From Cepaea nemoralis (Eukaryota > Mollusca > Gastropoda > Stylommatophora > Helicidae): DNA of 64,000 nt. Both the position numbers and the translations under genes were made by a program. Positions 43,207 through 53,577 of the stretch are shown here, in pieces (within the stretch, counting starts at the first letter, position 1; each line of letters starts with the position of its first letter). The stretch covers positions 186,001-250,000 of the forward strand of contig JACEFZ010028124.1 of the NCBI GenBank assembly GCA_014155875.1, read 5' to 3'. The notes beneath the pieces are model-generated. The model did no database searches. It was given only the letters and a program-made list of their open reading frames with translations, and was not told the origin of the DNA.

Positions 43207-44790
43207 AATGGAGGAGGGAAGAGGGAGGTGGAGGAGGAAAGAGGAGGGAGGAGGAGGGAGGAGACAGGAGGAGTAGGGAGGAATAGGAGGGAGGAGGAGG
43301 GATTAGGAGGAGGAGGGAGGAGTAGGGTGGAGGAGGAGGCGAGGAGGAGGGAGGAGGAAGAGGGAGAAGGAGGAGGGAGAAGGAGGAGAAGGAGGGGGAG
43401 GAGGAGGAGGGAGGAGGAGGAGGGAGGAGGAATGTGAAGGGAGGAGGAGGGAGGAGGTAGAGGGAGGAGGAGGAGGGAGGCGGAGAGAGGAGGAGGAGGG
43501 AGGAGGAGGAATGTGAAGGGAGGAGGTAGAGGGAGGAGGAGGTAGAGGGAGGAGGAGGAGGGAGGAGGCGGAGAGGGAGGAGGAGGAAGGAGGAGGGGGA
43601 GGAGGGAGGAAGAAGGAGGAGGAGGGGGAGGAGTGATGAGGAGGAGGGAGGAGGAGGAGGTAGAGGGAGGAGGAGGGAGGAGGCGGAGAGGGAGGAGGAG
43701 GGAGGAGGAGGAGGGAGGAAGAAGGAGGGAGGAGGAGTGATGAGGAGGAGGGAGGAGGAGGAGGGAGGAGGAGGAATGTGAAGGTAGGAGGAGGGAGGAG
43801 GTAGAGGGAGGAGGAGGAGGGAGGAGGAGGAAGGAGGAGGGAGGAGGAGGAGGGAGGAAGAAGAAGGAGGAGGGAGAAGGAGGGATGAGGAGGAGGAGGG
43901 AGGAGGAGGAAGAAGGAGGAGGAGGAATGTGAAGGGAGGAGGAGGAGACAGCAGGAGGAGGGATGAGGAGGAGGAGGAAGAGGGAGGAGGAGGAATGTGA
44001 AGGGAGGAGGAGGGAGGAGGTAGAGGGAGGAGGAGGAGGGAGGAGGAGGAGGGAGGAGGAGGAGAGGGAGGAGGAGGAGGAGGAGGAAGGAGGAGGAAGG
44101 AGGAGGAGGGAGGAGGAGGAAGAGGGAGGAGGAGGAAGAGGGAGGAGGAGGAGTGATAGGGAGGCGGGGGAGGGGAAGAGGAAGAGGGTAGGAGGAAGAG
44201 TGGAGAGGAGGAGGGAGGAGCTAGAGGGAGGAGGAGGAGGGAGGAAAAGGGAGGAGGGAGGAGGAGGAAGAGGGAGGAGGAGGGAGGAGAAGGAAGGAGG
44301 AGGAAGAAGGAGGATGAGGATGGAGGAGGGAGAGGGAGGAAGAGGGAGGAGGAGGATGGAGGAGGGAGAGGGAGGAGGGGAAGAGGAAGAGGGTAGGAGG
44401 AGGAGGGGAGAGGAGGAGAAGAAGGGAGAAGGAGGGAGGAGGGAGGAGGCAGAGGGAGAAGAAGGAAGGAGGAGGAGGGAGAGGAAGGAGGGAGAATGAG
44501 GAGGGGAGGAAGGAAAGGGAGGTGGAAGAGGAGGAGAAGGGAGGAGGAGGGTGGAGGGAGGAGGAGGAGGTAGAGGGAGGAGGAGGGAGGAGGTAGGAGG
44601 AGGAGGAAGAGGGAAAAGGGAGAAGGAGGAGGGAGGATGATGAGGGAGAAGGAGGGAGGCAGGAGGAGGAGGAGGGATGAGGAGGGAGAGGGAGAAGGAG
44701 GGAAGATGAGGGAGGAGGCGGAGGGAGTAGGATGGAGGAGGTGGGGAGAGGAAGAGGGAGAAGGAGGAGGGAGGAGGGAGAGGGATATAT
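43207..44790. repeat. 1.6-kb polypurine (GGA)n-type tract
   Basis: Almost entirely purine on the + strand, built from GGA, GGAGGAGGA and GGAGGGAGGA blocks with rare T/C interruptions such as AATGTGAAGGGAGG. Smaller islands follow at 44868-44935 and 45248-45290. Arg/Glu/Gly-rich frames (+) and Ser/Leu/Pro-rich frames (-) are products of the composition, not genes. Confidence 0.95.
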
Positions 44791-45289
44791 ATTATGATAT
44801 ATAGTATCTATCAACCGGTCTCCTGATCCAGGACTTACACGACTTTCTCCGCAATCCCTATACTCTCGTGAGAGGGAGGAGGAAGAGGAGGAGGGTGGAG
44901 GGAGGAGGAGGGAGGAGAAGAGAGGAGAAGAGAGTTCGCCATTCCGAATTCATACTCGTCTAGTTCTTCCCTTCTACACGACTGTAGATAACTTCCTTAC
45001 ACATAAAAAGATGAATTGTTATTGATATTGCCGTGGCATGGAGGAATATCAGCAGCAGAGTTGATCCAAAAAACCAAAGACTGAGATCTACGGAGAGCCA
45101 TGAACGCCTACGCCAGCCGGCACGGCACTTGATGATGATGATTGCCGTGTGACGATTCTGTGTAGTCACGTCATTTTCTTCCCTTTCCCTAGCGTTTTGG
45201 TTCGGGGATTCTTTCATCATCATCATCATATATTTACGTACGTATTTTGGGAGGGGGAGGAGGGAGGAGGAGAAAGAAGAAAAAAAAAA

Positions 45290-45430
45290 CTATGACAGTT
45301 GACAGCTCTGGAATGAAAGGAAGGCGTGTAGAAAATTTCATCTCAATCGGATGGGCCGTTCGCGAACAAATAAAGGACATACATATTTACATACATATAT
45401 ACATACACTTTGTTTTATAGATATAGATAA
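45290..45430 (+). mobile_element. Likely 3' terminus of the interspersed repeat begun at 42729
   Basis: AAATTTCATCTCAATCGGAT and GGCCGTTCGCGAACAAATAA, then ACATACATATATACATACAC and TTTTATAGATATAGATAA, resemble a conserved repeat end found in many invertebrate genomes. Pairing it with the 42729 head is inference. Confidence 0.35.
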
Positions 45431-47159
45431 CTAACACTAACACTAACCCTAATCACTTATTCACAGCAGAACTATTTTAGACCCGTCTGTCGGAAGAGTG
45501 CCGACGATGGATTATAAATATAATAAATTGAACCATTGAATTAATAATGAAAATGATAACACGTGCAGTGAGTTCAGTTATTTATTATAATAATAATAAT
45601 TTAATATAATATAATATAAATATATAATTTAAATATTATTAAATTAATTAATAAAATAAATATAATAATATTAAAACTCAGAACTTCGTCTGATTTAACA
45701 AAATAAAGAAGCAAGCAAAGCATTGTTCAAACAAACATCAAACCACACACTAACTTAATTATATGCCATTTCGCTGAAATTTACGAACCTGTAACATTGA
45801 GACAAAATAAAAACCATATGGTAATAATTGTGGCTAATAAAACCCGCCCTCTTTGTTTACATGGGCACCGGAAGCAGACGGTTAAAGTAGCCCACTTGAG
45901 CAATGGCAGGTGCAAGGCGCCCCAGCTGCCACTTCGTAACCTGACAAAAGGATACCAACTGCCAGTCAAACTTAGGAGAGTCGAGTTATGCTTTGTTCCA
46001 TCGGCAAATTGAACGTAAGTTGGCGTGTGTTGGGAGGAGGGTTCATTTGCCGTTAGAGTTCATCTAGTGGAGAGAGGTGATTTGCTGTTGTGTCGAGTAT
46101 TTCCTTCCTTGTAGTTGTTTGTAGTTGTACTTGTAAGTTGTACTTGTACTTTAAACTGCAACTCAACTACTTTACTTAATAGATGACTTAATAAACTTAA
46201 AATTACTTTACTTTTTTTGTTGTGGTTATTAATTACTATGCTGGAATGTAATTTATTTTATACATTATTATTATTATTATTTATTAATCATTTACAACTG
46301 AACTCAACTGCCAGTCACTGCATTCAGTTCAGCGTCTGCTAAACTCCACCATAAATTCACAATCAATAGTGAGTCAATAGTCAATAGTTATTAGTTAGGG
46401 CACTTCTGATCGTCAGAAATATAGCCACTGATTTATGAATGTTTCCACCTGTTTTATTTTTATCTGCTCATACCCAATGCTATCATTGTCTAGGACAAGA
46501 GACTACTGTAAAAAGTAATTAAGTATTGATAAATAAATAAATGTTTGCATATCCTTTACAGGACATTGCTGTCAACATCAGCATCTTTCAGATGATTGTT
46601 GACACAAAAATCTACATTTATTCATGTATAGAATTCTACATTTATTCAAATAAAGTCATGTCATCTTCTTATTTCACATGAGTGACGTATTGAATTATGA
46701 ACCACATCCGTTCATTATCAAGTGCACACCAGTGGCGTCTGTACTCTGACTTCTGCAACAAGTCTCTCATTCTAGCTGACGATCTTAACTAGGGATTATT
46801 ATCATTATTTAAGGGGTAGGTCATATATTAAAAGCATCCAGAAAAATCGTGCTAGGGTTTATTATAGGGTTTGGGTCTTATTTTTGGGGAAATTTGTTAG
46901 TAACAGTTGGTCTTTAAGAAGTTGGGCCTAGGCACCATATGGCAAATGTATATAGTTGTGCTGATCCAGAATGTTGGCTCATTACATATTATTGGTTGTG
47001 CTATTCAAACTTGGTTTATTCATTGTTGTGTGTGTTTGAAAAAAGTAAACGAAGTGTTTATTCCCAAACGGTTCTGGTCACGTGACGTCTATATCTTCTA
47101 TATTAGAAAGCAGTACAAACTGGCATATCATTGGACGGCCAGTATAATGTATTAAGTAT
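45431..47159. other. AT-rich interval with a SINE scrap at 46545-46600
   Basis: 46545-46600 (GTTTGCATATCCTTTACAGG, CATTGCTGTCAACATCAGCA) matches the SINE at 9095-9305 in the same orientation. 45560-45680 is >85% AT. 45434-45450 has degenerate CCCTAA-like units. No gene. Confidence 0.4.
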
Positions 47160-48475
47160 ATATACACACATAAATACACATGTGAGGGTCTGTTCAAGGC
47201 ACTAAAGAAGATTGGCTGCCCACCAACTCTTCTGTCCATTGTGGAATCGTTCCACACAGGCATGAAGGGTATAATCAAGTTTGATGGTGCAACTTCTGAA
47301 GAGTTTGAAATCAAGAGTGGAGTTAAGCAAGGTTGTGTACTAGCTCCCACCCTCTTTGGAATATACTTTTCACTTCTACTGAAATATGCCTTTCGTGATC
47401 AGGATGGTGGTATATACATTCACTCACGCTCAGATGGCGGCCTCTACAATGCTCAGAGATTGAAGGCCAAGACTAAAATTAGGAGGGTACTGATCAGAGA
47501 GTTGCTTTTTGCAGATGATGCTGCAGTTACAACCCACTCTGGGGAAGAATTGCAATGTCTACTATCTGCATTCTCCAATGCTTGTTCTGCAAAAAGAAGA
47601 CACAGATTATATCACAAGGTGCACATGGGGTACCATCAATCTTTATTGACGACGCCGAACTAGAGATGGTAGACCATTTTACATATCTAGGATCAGTGGT
47701 AAATAGCAAATTATCCCTAGATCAGGAAATCAACATCATATTGGTAAGGCAGCAACAACAATGAACAGGTTAAGAAAAAGAGTCTGGGAGAACAGGAAGC
47801 TTACTGCCAAAACAAGTCTATCAAGCCTGTGTCCTTAGTACTCTTCTTTATGGCAGTGAAACCTGGACATCTTACTCACACCAAGAGAAATGTTTAAACA
47901 GCTTTCATATGCAGTGTCTGCGAAGAATTCTTGGTATTAAGTGGCAAGACAAAATAACAAATACTGAAGTATTGGAAAGATCAGGTTGTGTGACGGTTTA
48001 TTCCATGCTCAGTCTTCGTAGACTTAGATGGATAGGACATGTTAGGAGGATGGATGATGGTAGAATACCAAAGGACATCTTGTTTGGTGAATTACAGATG
48101 GGTAAGAGATCTCAGGGTCGGCCTCTACTACGATACAAAGATGTGTGTAAGCGGGACATGATTGATACATGTATTGATAATGCACAGTGGGAGCAAGTCG
48201 CCGCTGAACGTGTTGCATGGAGGGCAAAGATCAGAAATGGAATAAAGACAAAGGAGAAAGTTATTGCAGATAAGTCACACACCGAGCGTGTGAGACGTAA
48301 GATGGTGCATGATGGTGGAAATGACCATGTGTTCACATGCACCCGCTGTGAACGAACATTTACAGCGTGAATTGGCCTTATCAGTCACATTCGCTACCGC
48401 CTTAGGTAAAAGTTATTATGCCTTTTTAAAGCACAAACTATCATCTGTCAAGACGGCAAGGTACCAATGAATGAA
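47160..48475 (+). pseudogene. 5'-truncated LINE (L2-like) reverse transcriptase
   Basis: Frames 47241-47663 and 47555-47764 contain VKQGCVLAPTLFGIYF, the RT active site RELLFADDAAV and FTYLGSVVNSKLSLDQE, with a frame change near 47600 and another near 47765-47910. The last frame (47909-48370) has LRWIGHVRRMDDGRIPKD, KRSQGRPLLRYKDVCKRD and a Cys pair (CTRCERTF) like the C-terminal finger of L2-like pols. The 3' end is TGAATGAATA near 48467. Endonuclease absent. L2 affinity rests on the tail and C-terminal motifs and is moderate. Confidence 0.78.
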
Positions 48476-48498
48476 TATAAACACACATATCCATCCAT

Positions 48499-49510
48499 CG
48501 ATCATGTGCCATGCCGGTTAGTGTGGGCGGTCATGTTCTGCCGTCTCACTCGATCACCAGAGTCATGGATCAGCTCCGTGTTTCTGTCTCGACCATGCCA
48601 CAAGGCCAAGCCATCCAGGTACTTGCTTCTAGGTCTTCCCCTTGGTCTGTTCCCCTCGATCTTGCCAGTTGTCACCAAGTTCTCCAAATCATTTCTTCTC
48701 ATAACATGCCCAAAAATTGTGACTGTCTACGTCTAATGTCTCTAATCAGTTTACGATCTTCATTTGTTTCTTGAAGGACTTGTTCATTGGTCTTTCTGGC
48801 TGTCCATGGTATTCTTTGCATTTTCCTCAGAAACCACATTTCTACAGCCATCAGATGTTTTTCAGCCTGACTGCTCATTGTCCAAGCTTCACATCCATAT
48901 AAAAGTACAGGTTCTATGTAGCATCTCAACACTCTTTTTCTCATTTCAATTGACATCTTTTTATTGGTCAGTATGTTTTTCATCTTGCTAAAGGCTACTT
49001 TTGCCATGGCGATTCTTGTTCTAATCTCTTCAAGGCATCTCTCATCAGATGTTATTACTGTTCCGAGATAATTGTACCTATTCACTTGTTGAAGAATATT
49101 CCCATTTACTTGTATATTACATTGTGGTATTTCGTTCTTTCTAGTGACGACCATAATCTGTGTCTTTTTACAATTTAATTCTAACCCTAGTTGTTCACTG
49201 TGTAACAACCGCATCTACTAAATTTTGCAGGTCCTGTTCATTGTCTGCAATCAAGACTGTATCATCTGCATATCTAATGTTATTGATGCATCATCCCCCA
49301 ATGTTGATTCCTTCCATATCTTCAATATTTCTGAAAATACTTTCACTGTACAGGGAAAACAGATCTGGAGACATTACACATCCCTGTCTCACACCTCTCT
49401 TAATAGGCTGATATTGGCTTACTTCATTATCAACTCTTATGGCAGCTTGTTGTTTCCAATATATGTTTTTTACAAGTCTAAGGTCTTTTCCATCAATTAA
49501 ACACACATAT
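48499..49510 (-). pseudogene. RTE-like LINE copy, RT and C-terminus (5'-truncated)
   Basis: Minus frames 49506-49291 and 49214-48699 followed by 48702-48502 match the copy at 37382-38580: VRQGCVMSPDLFSLY, NRYNYLGTVITSDERCLEEI, CEAWTMSSQAEKHLMAVEMW and GNRPRGRPRSKYLDG. The FADD region near 49270 is frame-broken. The 3' tail is (GATG)n-like near 48500. Truncation lies at LIDGKDLRLVKNIY. Confidence 0.82.
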
Positions 49511-49544
49511 AATATAAGATAAAGAAGACAAGCAAGTGCTATTG

Positions 49545-49612
49545 TGTATGATTAGGGTTAGGGATGGGGTTAGGGTTAGTGTTTGCGTTAGGGTCTGGGT
49601 TAGGGTTAGGGA
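49545..49612 (+). repeat. Interstitial telomere-like (TTAGGG)n, degenerate
   Basis: TTAGGGTTAGGGATGGGGTT and GGTTAGGGTTAGGG occur with variant units between them. Confidence 0.75.
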
Positions 49613-49789
49613 ATACATGTTAGGAATACATGTTCTAGGGCCCCGTTTGGGAATAAAGTCTCCCATAAGTAAATATATCGTTAAAGAGTTGGCTCATTGA
49701 CTGGTGTATCTATGTATGAAATAGGTAAGTGTATGATTAAACTGTTGGCTCACTGTCAAGACTCTGGCTTAGTACATCCGACTTTGGTT

Positions 49790-50005
49790 CATTCTGAGTT
49801 TGCTTTCTCTAGCCTTTTAATGTCCCCAGTCTGCCTACAAGGCAGCAGGTTTATTTCTCCCTTCTGGTTCCTATCCCTTGACTTGTCTGACAGGAAGCCC
49901 TACCAGTAGCTGTGCTACTGTCTGCATAGCTCTTGGGGTCATAGGAGCATGCAAGCCCCGCTACCTCTTCAAGGGTGACATGCACCACATGCACCAGAGA
50001 GGGCT
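49790..50005 (-). mobile_element. 5' UTR fragment of the 23.1-kb LINE family
   Basis: The reverse complement matches 23110-23270: shared GGTAG, GGGGCTTGC, GACCCCAAGAGCTATGC and TAGCACAGCTACTGGTAGGG blocks, followed by the CTGCTGCCTTGTAGG...ACTGGGGAC block. No coding part remains. Confidence 0.65.
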
Positions 50006-50229
50006 TCTATACAACTCAGTGAGCGATGTGGTCAGTATCTGGCTAGCTGCATTTTCTTCAAGGCATTTTCAGAGGACTTCCGGTAAAAATGGCGACGATC
50101 TAACGTTCATTCTTCTGGAGACGCTGTCTTTAGTGTTTTCCCATGGATTATGTGGTGTTATTTCATATCCTTTTATTGGAAGTTGTTCACAAGAGGCCAC
50201 GGAATGCAGGTGGTGGATGCAATTTTGAG

Positions 50230-52431
50230 AGCAGCTAACAAATAGTTGTTGGTTATGGTGTCAACTTCTGTGACGGTAGGCAGAAGATCTCTTTCACGGG
50301 ACAATGGCTAGTGTCAACGACCGGTATGGTCACTGCCAAGGAAGGAAAGCAACGCCAAACTACCTTCTTTAGAGGTGCCTATTATGATTCACCTAATTAC
50401 AGATCATCACAAGACAAGGACAGGGACATTAAAATTAGCAACATGCAATGTTAGGATGTTAAACGACAACGAAAAATTTGATAACATCAAACAAGAAATG
50501 GAAAGAGAGAAAATTAATATATTAGGGTTGTGCAAAACAAGATGGACAGGAGCAGGGATTAAGATAGATGAAGATTTTAAGATTATTTATTCTGGAGGAG
50601 AAGATCGACAATGAGTGGTAGCAATTATCTTGGATCGGCAAGCATCAAAATCTGTTCAAGAATATTGGGCTGCGTCAGACAGAATTCTACTAGTTAAATT
50701 AAGCGGCAGACCTTTTAATATAAACGTCATTCAAATATATGCCCCAACAGGAGAATCCAGTGAAGATAGTGTAGAGGAATTTTATAATGGCATAGAGTCT
50801 GCTTTAACCCTTTACAGGGCAGACGCTTGTCCGTTTTGTAGCCCTGAACGGGCAAGATGTTTTCAGGTTCTGTAAAAATTTCGGGTCGCGTTAGTAAAAA
50901 CATCACAAATAAGGTGTTAGTCAACCGATTTTAGTTAAATAAACAACACAATGAAGGGAAAAGCATGCAGAATATGTTACTCACGTGATTGTTGCCGGTA
51001 ATCCATATATGAACACAAATATTTACGGCATGTTATTTGTGATTTTCCGTCATCTATACGGCAATTTACAAACACATTTTCAGAATCATAATCACTTTCT
51101 TTAAAGTCCAACTCACGACTGCTAATGCAAAGTAACGCTTTGCACTGATATCTAGCTCCGATTAATAATCAACTTCGTGCCCTTTAATGTCATTTAAATT
51201 GAACAGAGCGAAGTCTCGGCTATCACTTGAAGAATCGCCGAAATCCATTTTGAAAAACAGCGTAAAACTATCAAAACAAGTCCGTAAAAGTCTGTTCGAA
51301 GTCATTGTAGCGCGTTTACAAATGGCGGCCAAGTTGTCAAGCTATGGGCGAAAGTGAAAGTAGCCGACGGAAGTGTCGGAAAGCCGAGAGATCGCGTTTT
51401 TACAATGCATAATAGTATCGGCCGGAATCGGACGCTACGCTCGTATTTAGAGACCGGCCAGTAACGGACGCTATGCCTTGTAAAGGGTTAAAGAAATGTA
51501 AAAATTCAGAAATAAACATCATAATAGATGACTTCAATGGAAAAGTAGGAAATCAAGGTGATGGATACACAGTAGGAAACCGTAGTTTGGGAGAGAGAAA
51601 CGAAAGAGGATACAGACTTGTAGAATGGGCAAAAGAGCAGGAAATGATTGTAGGAAACACCTGGTTTAAACAACACCCTAGAAGATTATGGACATGGAGG
51701 AGTCCTGTTAGCAGGATTAGAAACCAGATTGATTACATTCTGATTAGCAGAAGGTTTCGAAATGAGTTAACAATTGCAAAAACAGTTCCCAGTGCTGATT
51801 GTCATAGTGACCACAGATTGCTTACAGGTACATTGAGGGTAAAGTTAAAGAAAGTCAAGTATGTAACAGGAAACACTAAATATGATCTGTGTACTTGAGA
51901 AATGACAAGGAAATACAAAACAAATTTAACATAGAAGTACAGAACAGATTTGATATATTGTCTGATCTAGAGATCCTGTTTCAAGATGTGGATGAACAAT
52001 GAGAAATGTTGAAGAATTCAATCAATTTGGCTGCAGAAACAACTGTTCCAAAATTAAGGTGGGTCATAAGAATTGGATGACTGAAGAAATTTTACAACTA
52101 ATGGAAACAAGAAGGCTCAACAAAAATAATCCTGCGAAATATCAAGAAATTCACAGACAAGTCGGAATATTATGTAAGGAGGCAAAAGAAACATGGCTTG
52201 AGAAAAATTGCATAGAAACTGAAAAACAACACAACAGTCAAAATATCAAATCAGTGCACAAAAGAATTCAGGAACTTACTAATAAAAGAACATGTACATT
52301 AGCAGGCTGTCTAAAAACTCAAGATGACAAAATCACAATAGAAAAAGATCAGATTCTACATGTATGGTCAGATTTTGTGAAAAACCTTTATGATGATAAC
52401 AGAGATGAACATCTTGCACCATCTTACTTCT
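50230..52431 (+). pseudogene. RTE-like LINE 5' part: endonuclease, interrupted by a MITE
   Basis: 50375-50614: LKLATCNVRMLN and ILGLCKTRWTGAG, the start of an EEP endonuclease like that of RTE/BovB elements. After a stop at 50612-50614 the frame continues (DRILLVKLSGR, IQIYAPTGESSEDS) to the MITE at 50808. It resumes after 51491 with IIIDDFNGKVGN, RIRNQIDYILISRRF and CHSDHRLLTG, the remaining catalytic motifs. 51999-52430 covers the linker toward RT and stops where an inverted LINE scrap is joined. The 5' UTR (50240-50374) has a relative at 62570-62665. Confidence 0.8.
50808..51487. mobile_element. piggyBac-type MITE, copy 2, inside a LINE endonuclease
   Basis: 680 bp, flanked by TTAA at 50804-50807 and 51488-51491. 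Same inverted repeats and orientation as the copy at 36386-37082 and very similar throughout, differing by small deletions (for example at 51023-51030 and near 51265). It splits the endonuclease between ALTL and KKCKNSEINI, so it inserted after the LINE. Confidence 0.9.
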
Positions 52432-52552
52432 CACATGCTCGGTGTGTGATTTATCTGCAATAATTTTTTCCTTTGTCTTTATTCAATTTCTGATATTTGC
52501 CCTCCATGCAACACATTCAGCGGCGACTTGCTCCCAATGTGCATTAAAAAAA
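52432..52552 (-). mobile_element. Inverted scrap of the L2-like LINE
   Basis: The reverse complement of 52435-52550 matches 48185-48290 (TTGCATGGAGGGCAAA, GGAGCAAGTCGCCGCTGAA) of the LINE at 47160-48475. Confidence 0.7.
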
Positions 52553-52565
52553 ACTTGGTGGAGTA

Positions 52566-52858
52566 TTGATGCATGACAAGGCAGACGTGGTTGCGGCCTT
52601 GTGGGAGCACGTGTACACCTCGGAGGAGCAAATGGATCACCATAGTCTGGTAAGAATGAGACAGCGAGGTGTGACGAGGGGATCTGGCCGACGCTCGACG
52701 CTCAGAGGAAAGGTGAGACGGACATATAATCAGATTGCTACTGGAACTATTAGTGTTGGAACTCTTCGCTGGTTGCTGAGGATGGGGACGGAGCGCTTAT
52801 GGGAATGTCCCGAATGCTGTGATGTCGGTTCCTAAATCAATCAATCAATCAATCAATC
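52566..52858 (+). mobile_element. 3' end of RNase H LINE (family of 32.1-35.9 kb)
   Basis: The frame 52566-52835 matches the C-terminus of that family (NQIATGTISVGTLRWLLRMG, then TERLWECPECC) and keeps the Cys motif lost in the 35.9-kb copy. It ends in (ATCA)n at 52835-52858. Severely 5'-truncated insertion. Confidence 0.75.
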
Positions 52859-53300
52859 AAAGAGTGTTGCGGTGCTACATTGAGCCTGTACTTTTGTATG
52901 GATGTGAAACTTGGACAATGGGCAGTCAAGCTGAAAAACATCTGATGGCTGTAGAAATGTGGTTTCTGAGGAGAATGCAAAGAATACCATGGACAGACAA
53001 AACAACCAATGACCAAGTACTACAGGAGACAAATGAAAATTGTAAATTGATTAGAGAAATTAGACGTAAACAATCAAAATTTGTTGGACATGTTATGAGA
53101 AGAAATAAATTGGAGAACTGGGTGACAACTGGCAAGATCGAAGGGACCAGACCAAGGGGAATACTGAGAAGTAAATACCTGGATGGCTTGGCCGCATGGC
53201 ATGGTCGAGACAGGAACACTGAGCCGATCCACGACTCTGGTGATCGAATGAAATGGCGAGTCACGACCGCCCACACTTTCCGGCATAGCACATGATGGAT
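52857..53300 (+). pseudogene. RTE-like LINE 3' part
   Basis: The frame to 53295 reads RVLRCYIEPVLLYGCETWTM and KYLDGLAAWHGRDRNTEP, collinear with 38130-38565. It probably belongs to the same insertion as 50230-52431, with the RT core deleted and other scraps at the junction. The tail is (TGGA)n-like at 53293-53305. Confidence 0.75.
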
Positions 53301-53329
53301 GGATCGATTTACAGAAAATATCCTGGTCA

Positions 53330-53462
53330 TTATAGCAGGCTGGATCAACCTGAGAGACGAGGTCACTTATCTAAAATTCCCCGTCTCATGGGGAATTCAG
53401 GCACCTGACCACCTTGCAGTCAGGCAAGCATGCTGGCCACTGCACCACTAAGGTCTTAGGTA
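53330..53462 (-). mobile_element. tRNA-like SINE fragment
   Basis: The reverse complement starts CTTAGTGGTGCAGTGGCC (A-box-like) and has TCAGGTGCCTGAATTCCCC (weak B-box). No second copy in the window and boundaries are uncertain. Confidence 0.5.
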
Positions 53463-53577
53463 ATAACAAAAAGGTAATAAGGTAGGTAATATATGTTGTA
53501 TTTCTGGGTGTAAAACGGGTTTATGATAATGCTTCTTATTCCCACCTGCTGCAGGTCTGGCTTGGGTGACCTTGCAA

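Noticed and set aside
43228..44814. Arg/Glu/Gly-rich and Ser/Leu/Pro-rich frames
   Set aside because: Translations of the purine tract; no non-repetitive protein sequence.
45797..46012. 71-residue frame
   Set aside because: Short, no recognised domain, no splice context.
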